From positions 1 through 19,776 of the forward strand of contig DASWUD010000038.1 in assembly GCA_036401755.1 (NCBI GenBank): a stretch of 19,776 nt of DNA, given 5' to 3'. This document shows, piece after piece, positions 14,676-19,776 of this stretch. The translations under genes were made by a program, and so were the position numbers. How positions within the stretch are numbered: position 1 is the stretch's first letter; each line of letters begins with the position of its first letter. This stretch comes from DASWUD01 sp036401755 (GTDB lineage Bacteria > Pseudomonadota > Gammaproteobacteria > Thiohalomonadales > Thiohalomonadaceae). The notes under the pieces are model-generated. The model saw only the letters and a program-made list of their open reading frames with translations, had not been told where the DNA came from and did no database searches.

Positions 14676-16472
14676 ATGGAAAATACCGCTACGCAACCCC
14701 AGCAATGTAACCTGCTCTGGCACAAGGTCTTCCCTTTCCTGCGCTGGCGCCATCGCGTCACCAAGGAAAACCTGCGAATCGATTTCATCGCGGCCCTGAC
14801 CGGAGCCATCATCGTCCTCCCCCAAGGTGTCGCCTTTGCCGCCATCGCCGGGATGCCGCCGGAATACGGCCTCTATGCCGCAATGATTCCTGCCATCATC
14901 GCCGCCCTGTGGGGCAGCTCCTGGCATCTGGTCTCGGGGCCGACCACCGCCGCCTCCATCGTGCTGTTCGCCTCGCTCAGCGCCATGGCCATCCCCGGTT
15001 CGCCCGAATATGTGAAGCTGGCCCTGACGCTCACCTTCATGGTCGGGCTGCTGGAGCTGACCATGGGACTGGCACGTCTCGGCACCCTGGTCAACTTCAT
15101 CTCCCACTCGGTGGTGATCGGCTTTACTGCCGGCGCTGCCCTGCTGATCGCTGCCAAGCAGATGAAGAACTTCTTTGGAGTGCCGATCCCGCGCGGTCTT
15201 GAATTCCACGAGATCTTCATCCAGTTGTTCGAAAACCTCGACAAGGTCAACGTCTACGTGCTGGTGGTCAGCGTCACGACACTGGTCGTGGGGATCCTGG
15301 TCAAGCGTTTTGCCCGCAAGATCCCCTATATGATCGTGGCGATGCTGGTGGGCAGTATCGTGGCGATGCTGGTGAATTATCTGGTCGGCAAAGAGAGTAC
15401 CGGCATTACTACCGTGGGTGCTCTGCCGGCTGTGTTGCCGCCCCTCTCCAGCCCCGAGTTCTCCTTCGAGACTATCAAACAGCTCGTGCCGGTCGCGTTT
15501 GCCGCCACTATTCTCGCCCTCACCGAAGCCGTCTCCATTGCACGCGCCATCGGCACACGCTCTGGCCAACGCGTCGACGGCAATCAGGAGTTCATCGGTC
15601 AGGGGCTATCCAATATGGTGGGCAGCTTCTTCTCCGCCTACGTGGCTACCGGTTCTTTCAACCGTAGTGGCGTCAACTACGAGGCCGGTGCGCGCACTCC
15701 GGTTGCCGCCGCCATTGCCGGTGTGCTGCTGATGGGAATCGTGCTGCTGGTGGCCCCCTACGCCGACTATCTGCCCAATGCGGCGATGGCTGGGATCCTC
15801 TTCCTGGTGGCATGGGGCCTGATCGATTTCCACCATATCGAACAGATCATCAAAACCAGCCGCTCGGAAACCGTTATCCTCGCCGCCACCTTCTTCGGCA
15901 CCCTGTTCCTTGAGCTGGCGTTTGCCATCCTGCTCGGCGTACTGCTCTCCCTGGGCTTCTACCTCTATCGCACGTCACGTCCGCGCATTGCCAGCCGTGT
16001 GCCGGATCCGGCCAGTCCGCGCCGCACCTTCGTCACCGACAACTCGCTGCCGGAGTGTCCGCAGATGAAGATCATGCGCATCGACGGCTCACTCTTCTTT
16101 GGCGCCGTCAACCATGTGGAAGAGTCGATGCAGCACGTGGATGCGCAAAACCCGGGACAGAAACATCTCATGGTGGTCGCCCAGGGGATCAACTTTGTCG
16201 ATATCGCCGGTGCCGAAATGCTGGCCAAAGAGGCTATACGCCGCCACAAGATCGGCGGTGGCCTCTACTTCTACGATGTGAAGGACCCGGTCTGCACCAT
16301 GTTCAAGAAGGGTGGCTATATCGACGCCATCGGCGACGAAAATGTCTTCTCCTCCAAGTCGACCGCGCTCAGCACCATCGTCACCCAACGCCTCGATCCT
16401 GAAATCTGTCGCACCTGCACCAAGCGCATTTTCAAAGAGTGTGCCCAGATGCCCGGCCCCGACAGCAACTGA
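14676..16472 (+). CDS. SulP-family inorganic anion transporter with STAS domain
   Basis: A 598-residue inner-membrane transporter (SLC26/SulP) for sulfate, bicarbonate or a similar anion. The start is uncertain. ATG 14676 (MENTATQPQQ) is chosen because the earlier ATG 14646 lies inside an inverted repeat and has no ribosome-binding site. Neither site is strong. The membrane domain begins with LPQGVAFAAIAGMPPEYGLY, followed by SGPTTAAS, with 10 or more helices to about residue 440. Then comes a cytosolic STAS domain (about 460-560) with RIDGSLFFGAVNHVE and NFVDIAGAEMLAKEA. A cysteine tail ICRTCTKRIFKEC ends the protein. The substrate cannot be read from sequence. No carbonic anhydrase or sulfate-assimilation gene is adjacent. 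Confidence 0.92.
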   Translation: MENTATQPQQCNLLWHKVFPFLRWRHRVTKENLRIDFIAALTGAIIVLPQGVAFAAIAGMPPEYGLYAAMIPAIIAALWGSSWHLVSGPTTAASIVLFASLSAMAIPGSPEYVKLALTLTFMVGLLELTMGLARLGTLVNFISHSVVIGFTAGAALLIAAKQMKNFFGVPIPRGLEFHEIFIQLFENLDKVNVYVLVVSVTTLVVGILVKRFARKIPYMIVAMLVGSIVAMLVNYLVGKESTGITTVGALPAVLPPLSSPEFSFETIKQLVPVAFAATILALTEAVSIARAIGTRSGQRVDGNQEFIGQGLSNMVGSFFSAYVATGSFNRSGVNYEAGARTPVAAAIAGVLLMGIVLLVAPYADYLPNAAMAGILFLVAWGLIDFHHIEQIIKTSRSETVILAATFFGTLFLELAFAILLGVLLSLGFYLYRTSRPRIASRVPDPASPRRTFVTDNSLPECPQMKIMRIDGSLFFGAVNHVEESMQHVDAQNPGQKHLMVVAQGINFVDIAGAEMLAKEAIRRHKIGGGLYFYDVKDPVCTMFKKGGYIDAIGDENVFSSKSTALSTIVTQRLDPEICRTCTKRIFKECAQMPGPDSN

Positions 16473-16490
16473 TTGAGCCGCTGAAAAACA

Positions 16491-16525
16491 AAACGCCGGA
16501 ACAGTTCGCTGTTCCGGCGTTTTTG
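16491..16525 (+). terminator. Rho-independent terminator of sulP
   Basis: A 14-bp perfect stem from AAACGCCGGAACAG to CTGTTCCGGCGTTT closed by a stable TTCG tetraloop, followed by TTTTTG. It begins 18 bases after the sulP stop. Confidence 0.93.
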
Positions 16526-16563
16526 TTTCGGGCGGCGGTCAGTAAAAACTGATGCCCTGCCTA

Positions 16564-16599
16564 AGAAAAAAGGGCCGCCCTCTTTCGAAGGCGGCCCTT
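16564..16599 (-). terminator. Rho-independent terminator of guaB
   Basis: On the minus strand a 10-bp stem AAGGGCCGCC / GGCGGCCCTT with a 10-base loop is followed by TTTTTTCTTAG. It begins 14 bases after the guaB stop, so guaB transcription ends here and no second gene follows in the operon. Confidence 0.9.
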
Positions 16600-16613
16600 A
16601 CTAATTTGCAGCA

Positions 16614-18074
16614 TTACACGCGGTAGTTGGGCGCTTCCTTGGTGATCTGCACGTCGTGGACATGGCTTTCGCTGATCCCCGCACCGGTGATGCGCACAAA
16701 CTGCGGCTTGGTGCGCATCTCGTCGATATTCTTGCAGCCGGTGTAACCCATCGAGGAGCGCAACCCACCCATCAGCTGATGGATCACCGGTGAGAGCGGC
16801 CCCTTGAATGGCACGCGCCCCTCGATCCCCTCCGGCACCAGCTTGTCGGCCTCGTTGCCCTCCTGGAAATAACGGTCTGACGAACCTTGCGAGGAGGCCA
16901 TGGCCCCCAGCGAGCCCATGCCACGATAGGATTTGTAGGAGCGGCCCTGGAACAGCTCCACCTCACCCGGCGCCTCTTCGGTGCCGGCAAACATGCCGCC
17001 CAGCATCACCGAGTAGGCGCCGGCAGCGATCGCCTTGGCCAGGTCACCCGAATAGCGGATGCCGCCATCAGCGATGAGCGGGACGCCGCTCCCCTCCAGC
17101 GCCTTGGCGACATTGGCAACGGCACTGATCTGCGGCACGCCGACACCGGCGACGATACGGGTGGTACAGATGGAGCCAGGGCCGATGCCGACCTTGACGC
17201 CATCGGCGCCGGCCTCGACCAGGGCGAGGGCGGCTTCGCCGGTCGCGATGTTGCCGCCGATCACCTGCAGCTGGGGGAAATGCTGCTTGGCCCAGCGTAC
17301 CCGATCCAGCACCCCCTGGGAGTGGCCGTGGGCGGTGTCGACCACGATCACATCGACACCTGCCTCGACCAGCGCAGCAATGCGCTCATCGGTACCGGCA
17401 CCGACACCCACGGCGGCACCGACGCGCAGACGTCCCTGCTCATCCTTGCAGGCGTTGGGCTTGTCGGTGGCCTTCTGGATATCCTTGACGGTAATCATCC
17501 CCTTGAGGCGGAAGGCATCATCCACTACCAGGATCTTCTCGATGCGATGTTCGTGCAGCAGACGCTTGATCTCTTCCTTCTCGGCCCCCTCCTTCACCGT
17601 CACCAGCTTGGCCTTGGGGGTCATGATGGTGGAGACAGGGGCGTCATAGCGGCTCTCGAAACGCAGATCGCGATGGGTGACGATGCCCACCAGGCTGTTG
17701 CCGTCGACCACCGGGACCCCGGAAATGCCGTAGGCACGGGTCAGCTCCAGCACCTCGCGGATACTGGCGGTTGGGCCGACGGTGATGGGGTCCTTGATCA
17801 CGCCACTTTCGAACTTCTTGACCTTGCGCACCTCGGTGGCCTGCTGTTCAGCGGTCATATTCTTGTGAATGATGCCGATGCCACCCTCCTGAGCCATGGC
17901 GATGGCAAGGCGCGCTTCGGTCACGGTATCCATGGCGGCGGAGACCAGCGGCAGATTGAGCGTGATGCCGCGTGTCAGGCGAGTGGCGAGGTTTACCTCC
18001 TTGGGCAGCACCGTAGAATGTGCCGGAACCAGAAGGACATCGTCGAATGTAAGAGCTTCCTGAACGATACGCAT
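16614..18074 (-). CDS. guaB: Inosine-5'-monophosphate dehydrogenase
   Basis: A 486-residue cytosolic enzyme oxidising IMP to XMP with NAD+, the committed step of GMP synthesis (E. coli 488 residues). The start at ATG 18074 (MRIVQEALTFDDVLLVPAHS) matches the family. An ATG at 18095 would lie only about 8 bases from the predicted transcript start. The catalytic Cys is C303 in GPGSICTTRIVAG. The IMP phosphate loop ADGGIRYSGD and the flap with YRGMGSLGAM are present. Two CBS domains (about 92-210) are inserted after KKFESGVIKDPITV. The promoter and terminator are clear. guaA, which follows guaB in many proteobacteria, is absent here. Confidence 0.97.
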   Translation of the reverse strand: MRIVQEALTFDDVLLVPAHSTVLPKEVNLATRLTRGITLNLPLVSAAMDTVTEARLAIAMAQEGGIGIIHKNMTAEQQATEVRKVKKFESGVIKDPITVGPTASIREVLELTRAYGISGVPVVDGNSLVGIVTHRDLRFESRYDAPVSTIMTPKAKLVTVKEGAEKEEIKRLLHEHRIEKILVVDDAFRLKGMITVKDIQKATDKPNACKDEQGRLRVGAAVGVGAGTDERIAALVEAGVDVIVVDTAHGHSQGVLDRVRWAKQHFPQLQVIGGNIATGEAALALVEAGADGVKVGIGPGSICTTRIVAGVGVPQISAVANVAKALEGSGVPLIADGGIRYSGDLAKAIAAGAYSVMLGGMFAGTEEAPGEVELFQGRSYKSYRGMGSLGAMASSQGSSDRYFQEGNEADKLVPEGIEGRVPFKGPLSPVIHQLMGGLRSSMGYTGCKNIDEMRTKPQFVRITGAGISESHVHDVQITKEAPNYRV

Positions 18075-18109
18075 GGGAGTTTCCGCCGTAACCATTAAAT
18101 AAACCGGGC

Positions 18110-18138
18110 ATTATAGGCTGTTGCCCCCGAAGGGTAAA
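18110..18138 (-). promoter_or_regulatory. Sigma-70 promoter of guaB
   Basis: On the minus strand TTTACC (18138-18133), a 17-base spacer, and a perfect TATAAT (18115-18110). The transcript would start near 18103, giving a leader of about 29 bases. Confidence 0.65.
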
Positions 18139-18242
18139 CCGCCAGTTATAGCGCCGGCCGAGCAGGAATAAAAACCCGGTTTCTTCCCTCTTAAGATCGG
18201 CTACAGTGTCAGCCCACCACCAAACAAAGGAGACCATGGATA

Positions 18243-18602
18243 ATGAAAAAATATCTGCTGCCCGTGTGTGCCGCCGCCCTCCTCGCCAGCGGCTGCGCCA
18301 GCTCTCCCACGGCCTCCGCACCCGCGGCCACCGCTCCTGCTGCCAGTACCCCGGCCAAGCCCACGGCCACCGCAGAACAGGCCAGTGCGGCCATCGCCGC
18401 CGCAGAAAGCAGCCAGGCGGAGGCCGCCAAGGTCGGCTATGAATGGCGCGACACCGGCGCCCTCATCGAAGATGCCAAGAAGGCCGCCGCCGACAATGAC
18501 TTTGACAGAGCGGTCGCGCTGGCAACAAAAGCCGAACACCAGGGGAAGCTGGCAGTCGCACAGCATGCCATGGAAGCCAAGCGCCTGAGCGAGCTCAAGT
18601 AA
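18243..18602 (+). CDS. Small lipoprotein resembling SoxXA-binding protein (SoxK-like)
   Basis: A 119-residue predicted lipoprotein: signal MKKYLLPVCAAALLASGC with lipobox LASGC (C18). An Ala/Pro/Thr-rich linker (19-45) follows, then a helical domain: EQASAAIAAAESSQAEA, VGYEWRDTGALIEDAKKA, DNDFDRAVALATKAEHQG. The start is ATG 18243, with GGAGA 9 bases upstream. An ATG at 18236 is in another frame. The helical part resembles SoxXA-binding (SAXB/SoxK) and DUF4398-type lipoproteins as I remember them, but I cannot test this. SoxK-type proteins assist the SoxXA cytochrome in thiosulfate oxidation. No sox genes are visible here, so it may instead be an unrelated envelope lipoprotein. It has its own terminator and is divergent from guaB. 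Confidence 0.85.
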   Translation: MKKYLLPVCAAALLASGCASSPTASAPAATAPAASTPAKPTATAEQASAAIAAAESSQAEAAKVGYEWRDTGALIEDAKKAAADNDFDRAVALATKAEHQGKLAVAQHAMEAKRLSELK

Positions 18603-18610
18603 CCCCTCGT

Positions 18611-18645
18611 CCATAAAAAGGTTGGCTGTGCCAGCCTTTTTATGG
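18611..18645. terminator. Terminator after the small lipoprotein
   Basis: A 16-bp stem, CCATAAAAAGGTTGGC / GCCAGCCTTTTTATGG, with one G-T pair and a TGT loop. The T run within the 3' arm works as a U tract. It begins 8 bases after the stop. Confidence 0.85.
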
Positions 18646-18833
18646 GTATCCCCTCTGATAAATTCGGCTCCGCGCATCGCAATACGAGAGGCGATTGTGC
18701 AAGGGGATGGTCTGAATTTCACTTCCTGCCGGCAGGCTCTCCCTCCGTTCGCTTGTACTCACGCCATCATCAACTGCCCGAATTGTTAGTGGAGCCCACC
18801 TTCCACCTACCCGTCGCCTGCTAGAATGACCCC
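18646..18833. other. Intergenic region before xseA with a 12-bp palindrome
   Basis: The 188-base gap contains the perfect palindrome CCTGCCGGCAGG at 18725-18736. A TAGAAT (18822-18827) close to the xseA ATG has no matching -35. I see no convincing gene or promoter in this stretch. Confidence 0.3.
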
Positions 18834-19776
18834 ATGTCCGATCTGTTCAGCACCCCCGCCACCACTCCCGCACGTGAGGTCTACTCTGTCTCCCGACTCA
18901 ATCGCGAGGCACGCGCCCTGCTGGAGGGGCACTTCCCCCTGATGTGGATCGAAGGTGAGATCTCCAATCTCACCCGCCCCGCCTCGGGCCATATCTACTT
19001 CTCGCTGAAGGACCCATTCGCCCAGGTACGCTGCGCCATGTTCCGCATGCGCGGCATGCACCTCGTTTTCCGTCCTGCCGACGGCATGCAGGTGTTGGTA
19101 CGGGCGCGGCTCAGCCTCTACGAACCGCGCGGGGACTATCAGCTCATCGTCGAACAGATGGAGGAGGCGGGAGACGGCGCCCTGCGCCGCGCTTTCGAGC
19201 AGCTCAAGCAGCGGCTTCATGCCGAAGGGCTCTTTGAGAGTGCACGCAAGCGTCCACTTCCGCCCCTGCCCCGCCGCATCGGCGTGGTCACCTCGCCCAG
19301 CGGGGCGGCGATCCACGACATCCTCACCGTGCTGCGCCGCCGCTTCCCAGCCATCCCGGTGATTCTCTATCCGGTACCGGTGCAGGGGGCCGGCGCGGCC
19401 GCGCAGATCGCCACGATGCTGCGCAAGGCCGGGGAACGTGGCGAGTGCGACGTGCTCATCGTCGGTCGCGGCGGCGGCTCGCTGGAGGATCTCTGGCCGT
19501 TCAATGAGGAAGTAGTGGCGCGCGCCATTGCCGCCTCCCCCATTCCTGTGGTGAGCGCCGTCGGCCACGAGGTGGATGTGACCATCGCCGACTTCGCCGC
19601 CGATCAGCGTGCGGCTACCCCCTCGGCCGCCGCGGAGATGGTGGTCCCCGACCGCCAAGAGTGGCAGTTGCGCATCGAACGGCTGCAGGAGCGCCTGACA
19701 CAGGCGCTCCACCACCGGCTGCGCCACGCACACCAGTCGGTGGCGCATCTGGCCAAGCGTATCCGCCACCCCGGAC
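18834..19776 (+). CDS. xseA: Exodeoxyribonuclease VII large subunit (3' end outside window)
   Basis: The large, catalytic subunit of ExoVII, which with XseB degrades single-stranded DNA in the cytosol during mismatch repair and recombination. The 314 visible residues of about 450 begin at ATG 18834 (MSDLFSTPATTPAREVYSVS). Residues 15-115 are the OB-fold with WIEGEISNLTRPASGHIYFS. Then come the nuclease-domain motifs IGVVTSPSGAAIHDI, IVGRGGGSLEDLWPFNEE and AVGHEVDVTIADFAADQRA. The protein is cut in the helical region after KRIRHPG by the window edge. A clear Shine-Dalgarno is not seen. It lies divergent from guaB, a known neighbour pair in gammaproteobacteria, with the lipoprotein gene between them. 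Confidence 0.96.
   Translation, partial: MSDLFSTPATTPAREVYSVSRLNREARALLEGHFPLMWIEGEISNLTRPASGHIYFSLKDPFAQVRCAMFRMRGMHLVFRPADGMQVLVRARLSLYEPRGDYQLIVEQMEEAGDGALRRAFEQLKQRLHAEGLFESARKRPLPPLPRRIGVVTSPSGAAIHDILTVLRRRFPAIPVILYPVPVQGAGAAAQIATMLRKAGERGECDVLIVGRGGGSLEDLWPFNEEVVARAIAASPIPVVSAVGHEVDVTIADFAADQRAATPSAAAEMVVPDRQEWQLRIERLQERLTQALHHRLRHAHQSVAHLAKRIRHPG

Noticed and set aside
14610..15569. A 319-codon minus-strand open frame rich in His, Asp and Gly
   Set aside because: Antisense shadow of sulP.
16887..18098. A 403-codon plus-strand open frame opposite guaB
   Set aside because: guaB is unmistakable on the other strand. This frame is a GC-rich shadow with no family motifs.
18807..19769. A 320-codon minus-strand open frame
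   Set aside because: It lies opposite xseA, whose motifs are clear. Its His/Gly-rich composition is typical of an antisense shadow.

Overview
The window is a dense, GC-rich stretch of chromosome that looks like a gammaproteobacterium, possibly with sulfur-oxidising relatives. The reasons are the psd - PilZ-like - fimX gene order (recalled from Pseudomonas aeruginosa), a heat-shock-type promoter in front of htpX, the divergent guaB/xseA neighbourhood, a DsrC-type protein with two C-terminal cysteines, and a small lipoprotein resembling SoxXA-binding proteins. I see no insertion sequence, prophage gene, CRISPR array, tRNA or rRNA. Most genes are housekeeping or signalling genes. The genus cannot be named from this sequence alone.

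Layout. Bases 1-2047 hold the 3' part of ppsA (PEP synthase) and two unrecognised genes on the same strand, the second with a cysteine cluster. Bases 2306-2635 encode a small exported protein with an Sm-like core. A long lipoprotein with a seven-bladed FG-GAP propeller lies convergent to it (4501-2705). Divergent from that lipoprotein is a short DsrC-like gene (4666-4956). It converges on a large MscS-type channel (7357-5024), which follows a LexA/S24-type protein that has no DNA-binding domain (7922-7452).

From 8025 to 13542 five plus-strand genes follow: sco1 and psd (probably cotranscribed), then a PilZ-like protein and a FimX homologue (REC-PAS-GGDEF-EAL, with degenerate catalytic motifs) behind their own promoter. 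htpX (minus) and a SulP anion transporter (plus) are divergent. The htpX promoter matches the sigma-32 consensus, and a 12-bp inverted repeat brackets the shared control region. guaB (minus) has a good sigma-70 promoter and its own terminator, and guaA does not follow it. A small alanine-rich lipoprotein gene sits between guaB and xseA. xseA runs off the right edge.

Functional picture. The clearest multi-gene unit is the PilZ-like/FimX pair, probably a c-di-GMP-responsive controller of type IV pili. The PilZ protein has the DxSxxG motif, but I see no RxxxR motif before it, so it may act as a protein partner rather than a ligand receptor. Several envelope proteins (Sm-like, propeller lipoprotein, MscS, SCO, PSD, HtpX, SulP, small lipoprotein) make this region rich in cell-envelope functions. 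Terminators can be seen between most convergent units, so transcript boundaries are fairly well defined.
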